From NCBI RefSeq assembly GCF_029168945.1, contig NC_083605.1:22271280-22335279 (forward strand): a DNA stretch of 64,000 nt, given 5' to 3'. A program made the translations under genes and the position numbers. Shown here in pieces: positions 1-11,471 of this stretch (its first letter is position 1; each line of letters starts with the position of its first letter). The DNA comes from Cannabis sativa (Eukaryota > Streptophyta > Magnoliopsida > Rosales > Cannabaceae). Under the pieces are notes generated by a model. It ran no database searches, was not told where the DNA came from, and saw only the letters and a list, made by a program, of their open reading frames with translations.

Positions 1-19
1 TTCAATTTCGTACTTTCAG

Positions 20-1509
20 ACTGAAGTGAACTTTCTGGGACAGCTTAGACATCCTAATCTGGTTAAGTTGATTGGATATTGTTGCGAGGACGATCATAGG
101 TTACTTGTATATGAGTTCATGTTTCGCGGAAGCCTTGAGAATCACCTTTTCAGGAGTATGAGCATCTCTATCTTGACTTTTTATAATGTCTAATGATAAT
201 TCTTTTACAAGACATGCACAATCATTTCCTTTTCTTTTTCGATGCATGCATATCAGCATTGTGAGATAATATCAACCGAACGACATTTTTATGATATTTG
301 ACCCAATTATTGGTTCAATCTTTAAGCCTACCCCTCCCACTGACATGTTCTAGGCTCTTAGCTCAATGTATCCAATTTATAGGGAGTCCACTTTCATTTT
401 CCTGTATTAATTTGTTTGCAAGTAACTTTATTGATATCCTTTTGACTAGTTTAATATTCAAGTGTTTGCAATTTTAACTGTTGAAATTAACATTAGCAAT
501 GGTCATTAGGAGCTCTCGTGTTTATGGGAACTTATCGTTTAAAATTTATTACCTTATGAAATATAGCATTTTTGCTTGTTGCTTGGTAATTATCTTCTTA
601 GTTTTCAGTGGGCCTCTTCTCCTCGTTTTCATTTTTGTTAAAGAGATGGTATTCTGCTTGGTATCCAGCTACGTAAGTTTTCTACATTCCCGTAAATTAT
701 TGACCTCACGTTTTAATTATCTTGTAGAAGCATCTATTCCATTTTTGTGGGGAACAAGAATGGCCATTGCTTTGGGAGCTGCAAAGGGGCTTGCTTTCCT
801 TCACAATGCAGAAAGGCCAGTTATTTATCGAGACTTTAAAACCTCTAATATATTATTGGATTCAGTAAGTGATGTTCTAAAGCTTATAATGATGGTACAA
901 GTTCATATTGATTACTCTTGGTGGTAGAATGATACTGACTTCTTTTTTTTATCCACATTGCCTTTTAATTTGCAGGATTATACAGCCAAGCTCTCTGATT
1001 TTGGTCTTGCTAAAGCTGGACCTCAGGGTGATGAAACTCATGTCTCGACCCGGGTAATGGGCACCTATGGTTATGCAGCTCCTGAATATGTCATGACTGG
1101 TATGAGTTGCCCGTGTGTGCTTTTGGATAATCAAATAGAACTAGGCTGCAGTTACTTTCTTTGTTTTTTACTAACAAATGAAAAAGAAATAGAAAAGCTC
1201 TTTTGACTGTATATACATTTTTGGATTGTCTTTTTCAAGTGTTTTTTTTATACAAGTGTTGATATGGTTTACTGACCACTAGATACTCCATGGTGTATTA
1301 TTAAGTTGTCTTCACTTTCAAAAGTTTCTATATTTAGATCCTCTTCCATTGACAATTTTCTTCTTATTTTAATTTTCTGTTAACCATGGAGGTTTTATTT
1401 GTTTTGTTTTGTTTATTTTTCTTGGATTCTTAAGTATGATAGGATATTAGAGTTTGATGTACATGTTTTAATGTTCCTCAGTCTTTTCTCATTATTATTT
1501 ATTTTTGAT

Positions 1510-1580
<71 letters not shown>

Positions 1581-2446
1581 TAACGATGACAACCTTTTAT
1601 GTGCTTTTGCATTAGAAAAGCCTTTTGGCTTTATGTGCATATTGTCTTAAAATAAGGGTCTATAAAAGGCAGATAATTGATATAGATATAACTTTCTGCA
1701 GTATAAAATACGCATGATGTGAAGAAGTAATGTGTTTTTCACTCCTGTTTTGGGATCTCTGTTGGAATTTCGGAGTGAATGGTGAATAAGTTATGTGTAT
1801 GCAAACAAATATATGTGATGCATGTGCTTTGTATGAGTTGGAGTTGAATTGAAAGCTCTGAGACTAGAGTACATACAGCTAACAACTGATTTCCATTGTT
1901 TTTCTTTCCAGAATTCATATTGAGTTTGTTGATTTTCTGAATGAGATCTATATAAAATGAGCAGGCCACTTGACTGCAAGGAGCGATGTTTACAGCTTTG
2001 GAGTTGTTCTTTTGGAGCTTTTAACTGGAAGGAGGTCTGTCGACAAGACAAGACCAAGTAAAGAGCAAAACTTGGTTGAGTGGGCTAGGCCTAAACTGAA
2101 CGACAAGAGAAAGTTGCTTCAAATAATTGATCCCAGGTTGGAAAATCAATATTCAGTGAGAGCAGCTCAGAAGGCTTGCAGTTTGGCATACTATTGTCTG
2201 AGCCAAAATCCCAAAGCAAGGCCCTTAATGAGCGATGTTGTTGAAACATTGGAACCTTTGCAAAGTGGCAACGATGGAAATGAAGTGTCATCATCATTTT
2301 CAATCGGCAATGCTGGTCCATTTGCCAGAATCCCAGATTATCGGATGCGTCAGAGGTTTACAAATAATGTTGGCCCTGGATCAAGTTGCCGATCTCCTAA
2401 CCCAAATTGTTCTCCGGGAGGTCCTGCAGCATGCAGAGTTCGATGA
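20..2446 (+). CDS. Receptor-like cytoplasmic kinase, PBL/RLCK-VII type, 3' part (four exons)
   Basis: Serine/threonine kinase of the plant RLCK-VII (PBS1-like) family; known members act at the plasma membrane downstream of immune and other receptor kinases. The window opens inside the gene, so the glycine loop and catalytic lysine are missing. Exons read from GT-AG junctions with consistent phases: 20-155 ([19 protein letters not shown], hinge LLVYEFM), 728-864 (catalytic loop [14 protein letters not shown]), 976-1099 ([12 protein letters not shown], then [13 protein letters not shown]) and 1965-2446 (subdomains IX-XI and C-tail). The stop is at 2444-2446. HRD is YRD, normal for this family, and DFG and APE are intact, so the visible part looks active. 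The C-tail ends in [17 protein letters not shown], which I associate with the PBL8/RIPK-like branch; that subgroup call is from memory. Introns are 156-727, 865-975 and 1100-1964. No damage is seen. Confidence 0.93.
1511..1581. repeat. (TAT)n microsatellite in the last kinase intron
   Basis: About 23 uninterrupted TAT/ATT units lie inside intron 1100-1964 of the kinase gene. Translated either way the tract gives poly-Leu or poly-Asn reading frames, which are artefacts. Likely length-polymorphic. Confidence 0.97.
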
Positions 2447-3634
2447 GAAATGTCATTATTCGTGTGTATACATGTTTGGTGTGTTTTTTTCCCCACCCTT
2501 TTATGAAATGAAAATATTTGCTTGTTACATGGCTGCACATGCATCTTTTGTCACATGTACATGATCTCATTGTGATTCCAAACCTGTGTTAATTATTACA
2601 TTGTTCTTGTATTTATTTCCTGGTCCTGCTGTATAATTGGGAGTTCCTCAGTTTTTGATTTGCCAAGCAGATTGAAAGTGATCGAGTCAGCTTTTCCCCT
2701 ACCCCACGTCCTTGTTTATTTTGTTTCATAATTTCGTTTCACAGTCGATAGCACGGGTTTTCTGGTCAGCAAGAAAGATGATTAGGTTGAAGCTATGTTG
2801 GAGAGGTCTATGATTAGGTAGTGGGGGGTATAATTTTCATTTAGATTTTGAGGAAGAGTCAATCTTAATAATTGTTGGGATAGTGCTGCCCATGTAAGAG
2901 TTTACAAGAAGTCTCCTTTTCGGTTCTTTATTGCAATTGAGTCAATGGCTTAATCTCATATCAAATAAAGAATCAATGGTTCTACGGTAGTTCTATGATG
3001 GCCAAAGAAAAGTTTGCATATGTTGAAACATGTTAGAGCAGATTGTCATCAATTTCTGTTATTTTTAAAATGGTTCATGATATTGATGCTTCACGCAATT
3101 GAGTACTTGAAAAGTTGCTGATTGAATTTTTTTGTTTTGTTGAATAATAAAAATTTACATCTTGTATATTTTAAAACAGTATAAAATAGTATCTGTTGCT
3201 TTGATGTTGATTATATTAAAAAACATTGGGACTTTTTCAATAATACAATATTAGTTAAAGTTGTAATTACTTTTACAGTAACTTGGTTTTTCATGTAAAA
3301 ATGCATAAATTACAAGTGTTAAATTCAAATTTTCTCTCCACTGATCCTCTCCATATTTCTTTGACTAAATAGTATAGAAATTCGGCAACCTCCATCATTA
3401 CGACAGTTGAAATTTGGCGGCCCCAATCTTCAACAATTAAATTTCCAAATTCAAAGAAAAACAAATGATGAAAAATAAATTCAGAGCAATGGCCTATTTC
3501 AGATATTCAATCAACGATAAAACTAACCTACACCTTCACTAACGGAGTATCAAACGAGACCAATGAATGGCTAGAGACCACCTTCACTGAGTATCAACTC
3601 AAAGGAAGAAAAATGTAGAGGAATCGAAGGACTG
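2447..3634. other. Kinase 3' UTR and AT-rich intergenic DNA
   Basis: Directly after the kinase stop there is a T-rich stretch consistent with a 3' UTR, then AT-rich sequence with homopolymer runs. I see no ORF with recognisable protein features and no mobile-element end before the putative LINE target duplication at 3635. Confidence 0.6.
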
Positions 3635-3651
3635 AATCGGGGGGGCAAGTG
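3635..3651. repeat. Putative 5' target-site duplication of LINE 1
   Basis: AATCGGGGGGGCAAGTG here matches AATCGTGGGGGCAAGTG at 10430-10446, directly after the A-tract of LINE 1, with one mismatch in 17. That is the arrangement left by target-primed insertion. A third, shorter copy follows at 10459-10473. Confidence 0.55.
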
Positions 3652-3816
3652 AACATTGAATGAATAATAAAGTACTAAGGATAATATATTATTAAACTCT
3701 CCAGATTTTTCTCTCTCTCGACATGCATAGTATGAACAGGGGTTCTTCTTCCTTCCCAGTGTGTTCACACCTGATCTCTGCGCGTTTCCACAAGCCCAGC
3801 TCCAAATCGCTCGATC

Positions 3817-3969
3817 ATGGTGGCTCCGATTCTTCATCTACTGAGACACAAAACAACTCGACCCATCCAAGCCACGCGAGCCGTCCTCCTCAGAAGATAC
3901 CCAAACACTCCAGCCGCATCATCATTTACTCCGGCCTCCTCCCAAATCCATCGAGGCGTACAGAGTTAA
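3817..3969 (+). other. Short ORF resembling a mitochondrial presequence (uncertain)
   Basis: A 50-codon ORF beginning MVAPILHLLRHKTT, rich in Arg, Ala, Ser and Leu, with no acidic residue, so it looks like an organelle-targeting presequence. Local GC is higher than in the flanks. A good splice-donor-like site (ACAG/GTATTG) follows at 3983/3984, but the frame closes at TAA 3967-3969 before it. It could be the first exon of a broken host gene, host sequence captured in the LINE 5' region, or chance. It lies inside the stretch assigned to LINE 1 if the 5' boundary at 3652 is right. Confidence 0.25.
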
Positions 3970-4816
3970 ATGAGACACTTACAGGTATTGATTTCCCCTT
4001 ACAACTTTCCCTATTCACTGTCTAATCGTTTCAGAGAAAATGGTTTTTTATTGAACAATTTAGATATATTTTTGGTTTGCCCATTAAATTTCATCCTGAA
4101 AATTGCACCTTCAAAGGGATTTGGATTAATGGGAACCCCCTCAAATCCGTCGACAGAAGGGATTTAATTCCTTTTACCATTTTGAGTTTGAATCCCTCAT
4201 TTATTCTGGCCTGCAAATGTGTTCTGTCTATTGCAATTTTCAAATCCTCTGTGCAGCAACTCTACTCCATATTAAATGCTATAGAAGTGACTGTTACTGA
4301 TTTGTGTTGTCCCAGTTCTGTGAGAGTTTATCTATTTAAAGTCATGTTTAGGAGAAGCCTCTCTTCGTGTGAAGTAGCTATAAATACTTCTCCTTCTCTT
4401 CATAGCATCTAGGATTTCTGGTTCTTGTATTTTATTAGTTGTTTATATCTTTCTCCTGTCCTCATCCCTTCCAGTTTAACCCTCCATTTCTTGATCTCCC
4501 ACCGATCGTCTTTACTGTGGTATGTCTTAGTGTCTACACATATTATTTTCCCATCTTGTTCTGTCTGTTTAGTTGTGTTTTTCTGTCTCGTGTTTATATT
4601 CTCAGTCGTTGTTATCCCAACCAGCCCCCTTATAATCATTCTTTTTAACTACCCGTGCACCCCTTCGGTCAACTACCCCTTAAACCATCTCCCTCCCCCT
4701 ATCTCAACAAAATACTTGTGTTGTCTTGTCCTCATTCGGTCTCTTTTTATAGTGCAAACTCAGCTTTGTTCCATATTGCTCTTTGTTTATTATTGCACTT
4801 CCTCTGTCAACCCTTG

Positions 4817-6304
4817 GATGATCTAACCAATTCTCTCTCTGTTGCTCTCAACCTCACAGAAACTGAGTGTACCATCCAAACTCTCCATGACCACACTCCC
4901 ACAAACACTCCTGAAACAGAGACACAGCATGTTCCCCTCTTCCTTGTTGTTAAAGTCCACACTGTCAAGTCTTTCAACCGAAAGAATTTTATAGAAAAAA
5001 TGACAAAGAATTGGAATCATATCTCTTGGAGCCCTGTGGTTATCACCGAGCGCCCCAATGGCCTTTTCCTTGTTGAGTTTGGTTGCGATGGAGATAGGCG
5101 TCAGGTTTTGTTGCAACAACCTTGGACTTACCTCAACCAAGCTATTCTTATGGATATTCCAAACTCCCTGGATGTCCTCAATGGGGATAGTTTGCTCAAA
5201 ATTCCTCTCTGGGTTCAAGTGTTTAACACTCCTTTTCTTAAAACGCTCGGAAGAGTTGGCGGCCTTTGTTTCTTCCTCTCTCGGCCACATGTTGGAACTC
5301 TACAAGCCATCTCTTCGTGAGACATGGGGACCCTATTTTAGGCTTAGGGTCATGTTTGATGTTGCGCAACCCCTCCCTCATGGAATACCTGTCCATTTCT
5401 CGAGTATAAATAAAGTAGTTTGGCTTGAACTGAAATACGAAACCTCCCTGACATTTGCTTTTTCTGTGGCCGAATGGGGCATAGTTATAATAAAGGTTGC
5501 ATGGATTACATGAAGGCTTGCGATGAAGCTCCATTCCCTCCGGAGCTCAGGTATGATATCAAAACCATTTCCGGCAAAGTTAAAGTTTCCACTAATGCTT
5601 TGTTATGCCCTGAACAACTTAATTTTGCCAACCCTCCGGTTGCTTCTTTCATGACTACTAATCCGGCTAGTGCGGTTTGTGTTGCGCCCCCGGAGAACAT
5701 GCCACCTTTTCCCACCTATGGCTCCCAAGAAATTTGCCCTCCTCAAGGCCAAACACAACAAGTGGGCCTATTCAAGTCCGGCCCATCAACCCTCGCACAA
5801 AACTACTCTCAATGGAACCAACCCGAGCCCACCACCAACACAACAACCCCCAATCCATCTCATAACCTCCCACCCGAGACCATTACACCAACATACACCG
5901 CCCTTCTTAACGCCACAATGAGCAATACCAGTGTCCAAAAAGCCTCACCAACCTCCAACCCGAACCAAGCCATCACATCCCAAAACTCAAGCGGCTCCAA
6001 CTCCACAAGCTCAAAATACTGCCATGTACCTTTGCCCGAGAACATCCCACTCCTCGACACTAGCAAGAGACTTGAAGCTATGAACCTCACCTACCAATCG
6101 GGAATTGCTACCCCTTCGGGTTCAAAGGCCTCAAGGAAAAGAAACAAGCCCGATTCAAAGGACAGGTTCAAAAGGCAAACTGAAATGGTCAATGGAGATC
6201 TCCGTCAACAAATCAAGCGTTCTCGCTCTGACAACCCACAAGTCACTGTAATTTCATCTGGAAGCGCAGGCCTTGCCACCGAGCAGGCCTGCCCGCCGCC
6301 ATGA
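4817..6304 (+). pseudogene. LINE 1 ORF1, gag-like RNA-binding protein, two frameshifts
   Basis: In plant LINEs, ORF1 is a nucleic-acid-binding protein that packages the element RNA. The N-terminal segment reads DDLTNSLSVALNLTETE, followed by a DUF4283-type region (about 4925-5290, with WNHISWSPVVI). A CCHC-like zinc knuckle lies at 5456-5500 (CFFCGRMGH then SYNKGC, giving CX2CX4HX5C, one residue longer than usual before the last Cys). A Pro/Ser/Asn-rich tail runs from about 5600 to 6304. The frame changes near 5240 and again near 5445. The apparent start is a TTG codon where I would expect ATG. The stop TGA overlaps the ORF2 start as ATGA at 6301-6304. Confidence 0.82.
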
Positions 6305-9300
6305 AGCTTGTCAGCTGGAATGCACGTGGAATTGGGAGTGATCGTGCATTCCGTAATCTCTCCCGTTTAGTCTCTTTTTGTAATCCTGCTGTTTTATTTA
6401 TTATGGAATCTAGGCTTGCTAAGAATGCTGTTGACAATCTTAAGCACAAGCTCCATTTTGACTCGGGTTTGGAAATACCTAGGATAGGTAGAAGTGGGGG
6501 CTTGCTTTTATTTTGGACCAATGATGTAACTATCACTTTACTCTCTCAATCTATTAGTCACTTTGATTATTATGTTTCACGTACGGTTACTAATGTGTTT
6601 TTCCACCTTACGTGTTTTTATGGCTCACCGGTTGACTCTCTTAAGCAACACACTTGGAATATTCTGCATAGGATTGGTAGGGGTAATCCTCGGGATCCGT
6701 GGCTTATCATTGGGGATTTTAATGCTTTTCTCTTTTCCCATGATAAACAAGGGGGAAATCCCGACAGGGGCCCCTCCTCTAATTTCAGACAGTTCCTTGA
6801 CTCTTTTAACCTTTCCCCGCTTGACCCGTCAGGTCCCTTGCTCACGTGGAACAACTATGTCGCATCCCCAAAAAACATTCAAGAACGATTAGACTGGGGG
6901 ATTGTTAATAACTCTTGGACCGATAACTTCCCTGACCCTGCACTTACTCATTTGGGTTTCTACGGATCTGATCATCGAGCCCTTGAACTTGTCACTTCCA
7001 ATGCCCCGGGAACTCGCTCCAATAATAATAGTAAATGTTTTCACTTTGAGAATGTTTGGTTAAAGGACCCAAATTGGAATCGTGTTTTTGACCAGTCCTG
7101 GAGTAGCCACCCGATCCAGCATGAGCCCATCCTCAATCTAGTTGCTACCCAAGCTTCTTGTGCTAAAAGCCTCAATAATTGGAACCATAAAAATGATTTC
7201 AATTTTAAAAAGCACATTAGCAAGATCGAGAAGGACCTGGAGACTGCCCGTTTTGCTCCTGTTTGGGATGATCATACTATCCGAAAAATTAAAGAGCTCC
7301 AATCCAGGCTTGACTCTCTTCTGTACAAAGGAGAAACTTATTGGAAACAGCGAGCGAGAACCCAATGGTTGGCCCAGGGAGATAAGAACACAAAATTCTT
7401 TCACCGCTACGCCTCCCACAGAAAGAAAATAAACAAAATCCAAAAGCTTCACTTGGCCAACGGCGGTATCGTCTCCGATGAGGAGGGCATTAACCGAGAA
7501 ATGGAATCCCACTTTAACCAACTTTTCACGTCCACGAACCCTTCCGAGGAGGACGTGATTAAGGCCTTGGAGGGCATTACGTGCTCTCTCTCTGAGTTAG
7601 ATAAATCCCTCCTAGCTGAGGAGTTTTCCTTGGATGAAATAGAAAAAGCTTTTTGTCAACTCCCCTCGGATAAAGCTCCTGGTCCTGATGGTTTCAACTC
7701 TAATTTCTACAAAGCAAACTGGACCTCTGTTAGGAACGATGTTCTCAAAGCGGCTGCCAGCTTCCTCAATGGAAATGGGGACATTACTCCTCTAAATACC
7801 ACTCTCATCACTCTTATTCCCAAGGTCAAACAACCTACTTCCCTTTTCGATTTTCGGCCCATCAGCCTTTGCAATATCATCTACAAAATTATCTCCAAGG
7901 CTATAGCAAATCGGCTTAAACTCGTTCTCAACAATTTGATCTCTCCCAACCAAAGTGCTTTCCTTCCTGATAGACTCATCTCGGACAACATTATCATTGC
8001 CCAGGAAGTAGCGCACTCCATCAAACTTAAGACGAGGGGCAAAAAAGGATGGATGGCGGTCAAGCTCGATATGGCTAAAGCTTTCGACAGAATGGAGTGG
8101 ACCTTCATTGATGCTATTCTTCAGAAATTCCAATTCCCTCCCCGGTTTGTCCATCTGGTGTTTTCCTGCATCTCCACGACTACCTTTCAATTCAATCTAA
8201 ACGGTAGAGTTTCTGGTAGTGTTACCCCGTCTAGAGGTATCTGCCAGGGTGATCCTCTTTCACCCTACCTCTTTCTCCTTTGCGCGGAAGGTTTCTCCTC
8301 TCTTCTGCGCTAGAAAGAAAGAAACAAGTCTCTTCCGGGTATCAAAGTCGCCAGGCGGGCCCCTGCTATCTCTCACCTGCTCTTTGCGGACGATAGTTTT
8401 CTTTTCTGTCAGGCGTATATTAATTCTTGTAATGTCATCAAAGAGGTTCTCGATGTGTACGAAAGGGCCACAAGACAAAAAGTTAATTTCCAAAAATCCT
8501 CGTTGTATTTTTCCCCTAATGTGGAGTTGAGGGACCAAACTCTGATCTCTGATTTCATGCGGATCCCTGTTCATCCCTCCTTTGAAAAATATCTGGGTCT
8601 CCCTCAACACATTGGCCGAATGAAAAAACAATTGTTTCATTACCTTCATGACAAAGTCTGGGGTCACCTTCATAATTGGCGAAACGAAGTCTTTTCAAAA
8701 GGGGGCAAAGAGACTCTTCTAAAATTGGTCATTCAAGCCATTCCTACCTATAGCATGGCTTGCTTTCGCATCTCAATGGCCACTTGTCGCTCTCTTGAAT
8801 CTACCATGGCAAACTTCTGGTGGGGAATTAATGACAACAATCGCCCCAAAAACCACTGGCAAAGCTGGAAAAAGCTCTACAAATCCAAAAAGGATGGCGG
8901 GCTTGGTTTCCGTTCTCTGGTCCATTTTAATCAGGCTATGCTTGCAAAGCAAGCCTGGCGCATCTTAAAGCAACCAAACTCAACGGTGTCCAGAATTTTA
9001 TCTGCCCGATATTATCCTCAGTCTTCCTTCCTTAGTAGCTCCACGGGGCATTCTCCTTCTTTCGTATGACGTAGCATTTGCTAGGGGAAAGAGTTGCTGC
9101 GCAAAGGTCTTATCTCAAAAATTGGCAATGGTCAGAACACATCCACTACCATGGATCATTGGATCCCGGGTTTCCGTCAAGTTACTCCCTTATCCCCCGT
9201 CCCTGACAAGGTCGCCTCTTATATCACATCCACTATGTCTTGGGACATAGCTAAGATTCAGAGTTGCTACCCAGCCCATGTGGCTCAGAATATCCTTTCC

Positions 9301-10404
9301 ATTCCCCTTCCCCTCACCCCATCCCAGGATGATCTGATTTGGGAACCCTCAAACTCTGGGGTTTACACAGTTAGATCAGGTTACCACCTCAGTTTTTCCA
9401 CTACTACCCCACTTGACATCCCCTCTTCTTCCTGTCCCTCGCCTTGGTGGAAAACCCTTTGGCATCTTTCTATCCCCGCCAAGGCGAAACACTTTGCTTT
9501 TCGAGCCACAAACTTAACCCTCCCCACTGCCCAAAACCTAGCCTTTAGGAAAACCATTCTATCTCCGGGTTGTAGCCGTTGTGGAAACCAGGAAGAATCG
9601 GTGTCACATGCGCTGTCCTACTGTCAGAGTGTCCGAAGAGTCTGGAAAGGTACTCAATTTTACCCTTACATTTTTTCCTGCTCTTCATAGATTATGTTTC
9701 ATGATTTAGCTCACGTGTTTCACACATCTTTTCCCAAAGAAGATGTAGAACTTTTTCTGTGTATTGCTTGGTTTATTTGGTTTAACAGGAACAAAGCTCT
9801 CAAAGGACAATCTTGCAATCAGGCCCACGCAATTATCAGCCTAGCTCAGAGTTTCTTGGCAGATTACAACACATCTTCGTTAGCTTCAAATTCTCTTGGC
9901 CGCCCCAGCCTTGCTCCAACTCCCACAATTTGGGCTCCTCCTGCCCCCGGTGTTCTCAAACTCAATGTAGACGCAGCAATCCCTAAGCATAGTGGAAAAG
10001 CGGGTTTTGGTGGAGTAATTAGGAACAGTGAAGGTTTGGTAGTCGCAGCTCTCGCTCAGCCTTACTATGGAGGAGGTCCAGTTGCCACCTTAGAAGCAAA
10101 GTCTCTCCTTTCTATGCTGCGCTGGTGCATTGATGAGCTTTTCCTGGTTCAGGACATAGAAACGGACTGCAAAGCCATTACTGATGCCCTTTACCATCAC
10201 AAGGAAGATTCTTTGGTTTTCGGAGATCTCATAATGCAAATTAAGGAAACTTTGTCTCGATTCCCAGCAGTTCGGATATCTCACATCAATCGTAACGCCA
10301 ATTCTTTGGCTGATAAATTGGCGCACTGGGCTTCAGGGTTAGACGAAGTTGCAATCTGGATAGGCGATGACCCCTGCAATCTAGTGGATTTTCTTCCTCT
10401 TTAG
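6301..10404 (+). pseudogene. LINE 1 ORF2: endonuclease, reverse transcriptase, RNase H, with four in-frame stops
   Basis: One reading frame runs from ATG 6301 to TAG 10404 (1,368 codons including the stop) with no frameshift. Domain order: APE-type endonuclease from residue 1 (SWNARGIG, later GDFNAF and SDHRAL); reverse transcriptase from about residue 450 (SDKAPGPDGF, LDMAKAFDRMEW, and FADDSFLFC just after the first stop); a zinc-binding zf-RVT-like region (KTLWHLSIPAKAKHFAF); and a C-terminal RNase H with its acidic residues in LNVDAAIP, LEAKSLL, ETDCKAI and NSLADKLAHWA. Stops interrupt at 8311 (TAG), 9067 (TGA), 9082 (TAG) and 9688 (TAG). The element copies its RNA into the genome by target-primed reverse transcription; this copy cannot make a full protein. 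Confidence 0.9.
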
Positions 10405-10429
10405 CGGGCTCCCTCTCTCTAAAAAAAAA

Positions 10430-10474
10430 AATCGTGGGGGCAAGTGTTATCAAAAAAGAATCGTGGGGGCAAGA
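10430..10474. repeat. 3' target duplication of LINE 1 and an extra tandem copy
   Basis: The A-tract at 10421-10430 runs into AATCGTGGGGGCAAGTG (10430-10446). After a short A-rich spacer the core AATCGTGGGGGCAAG recurs at 10459-10473. The first copy pairs with 3635-3651 as a target-site duplication. The second could come from slippage or a staged integration. Confidence 0.55.
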
Positions 10475-10514
10475 GCAATGAATATGGAAAGTCTGAGAAG
10501 AAAGAAAAAAGTTA

Positions 10515-10640
10515 AAGTATTTTTTATTTTCTTTTTCGAAAAAAGAAGGAAGCTGTAATTTTTTTTATTATTATTTTTAGGAAGGAAACCTTAAAAATGA
10601 AGTATTTTTTATTTTCTTTTTCGAAAAAAGAAGGAAGCTG
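10515..10640. repeat. 41-bp direct repeat, two copies
   Basis: The same 41-bp unit, starting AAGTATTTTTTATTTTC and ending AAGGAAGCTG, occurs at 10515-10555 and 10600-10640 with a 44-bp T-rich spacer. By eye the copies are identical. The end of copy 2 is also the left arm of the hairpin at 10638-10664. Confidence 0.85.
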
Positions 10641-10664
10641 CTTCTTCCATTTTGGAAGAAGCAG
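10638..10664. repeat. 12-bp perfect inverted repeat, 3-nt loop
   Basis: CTGCTTCTTCCA (10638-10649), TTT, then TGGAAGAAGCAG (10653-10664). A perfect stem at the junction between the LINE 1 flank and the minus-strand LINE 2. Possibly a transposon end or chance; no function is visible. Confidence 0.75.
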
Positions 10665-10699
10665 GCTATCAGTAGTGTCAATCTGTACAGAGATATTAC

Positions 10700-11471
10700 C
10701 CTACTCTTGAAAATCCACCAAGGCCATTTCTGCCTAACTTATCCAACTTTTCATTGAATAATGCAACTGATTCAGCCTTTTCTTTTTTCAACGATTCCAA
10801 ACCAACTAGGATAGAAGGAGAAAGTTGTTAAATTGTAGTTTGGTTGAGGATGTTGAAAAAAAAGTCTAACACATTGTTGTAGCGAGTAGGGAAAAACTGC
10901 TAAAAGTTAAAGTTTTTCTAAATCAGAGTTGTGGCACGACAGAACCACAAATATTGAGCCACCGTCTCTTCACTATAACCACACTAAAAATATTGGGAAT
11001 CTACTTGCATTCCTATCTCATTAAGATATACCCCCAAAGGCAGCCACCCTGTACACACGCGCCAAAGGAAATTTTTTACTTTTGGGAGAACCTCAAGATG
11101 CCATACAGTATGCCACCATTATTTCATTGCTTGATTAGAAGAGCTGCTTACTTTGAATGGAGAGACAACTGTCATATTATTCTCGCTCTTACTAGTTCAG
11201 ATACCGCTCTTAGAATAGTGCCAAGTGATGTCATCCTCCACACTGAGACTACCAGTAGCAAGGTCAAACACCAGAAGGATATCATCTTGATGGAAAGTAT
11301 CTACTACACCCTGCTCATTCTACGAACTGTCATCAATTTTAAACATTTTATAGTAGTGTTTGGAGGAATATTGGCTGGGGTTTGAGAGAAAAAATCATTA
11401 GTCAAGGGAGCCATTTGTCTTCATTTACACGCATTGTTCGACCTGATTTGACTCTCCAATGGACACCTTTT
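10700..11471 (-). pseudogene. LINE 2 ORF2, C-terminal zf-RVT fragment
   Basis: On the minus strand, 11100-10930 reads LPKVKNFLWRVCTGWLPLG and later SEETVAQYLWFCRAT. This is the zf-RVT pattern of plant LINEs in which the spaced cysteines and histidines have mostly been lost. Upstream, 11471-11400 reads HWRVKSGRTMRVNEDKWLP. Stops and frame changes are frequent. No clear RNase H remains between 10700 and 10930. Confidence 0.72.

Larger units (their letters stand above)
3652..10429 (+). mobile_element. LINE 1: L1-type non-LTR retrotransposon, near full length, inactivated
   Basis: A plant L1-type element of about 6.8 kb. It carries a 5' region (3652-4816), a gag-like ORF1 (4817-6304), an ORF2 with endonuclease, reverse transcriptase and RNase H (6301-10404), and a short 3' end with an A-tract at 10421-10430. 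The left boundary rests on the 17-bp putative target duplication and is less certain than the right one. ORF1 has two frameshifts and ORF2 four in-frame stops, so it cannot now make its proteins. It is in far better shape than the minus-strand LINE next to it and so is younger. Confidence 0.85.

Noticed and set aside
481..927. 148-codon frame covering part of the kinase
   Set aside because: It fuses intron sequence with exon 728-864 and reads past the splice donor at 865.
1399..1650. Poly-Leu (+) and poly-Asn (-) reading frames
   Set aside because: They are translations of the TAT microsatellite in a kinase intron.
3571..3837. 88-codon minus-strand frame
   Set aside because: No recognisable domain; overlaps the LINE 5' boundary and the presequence-like ORF on the other strand.
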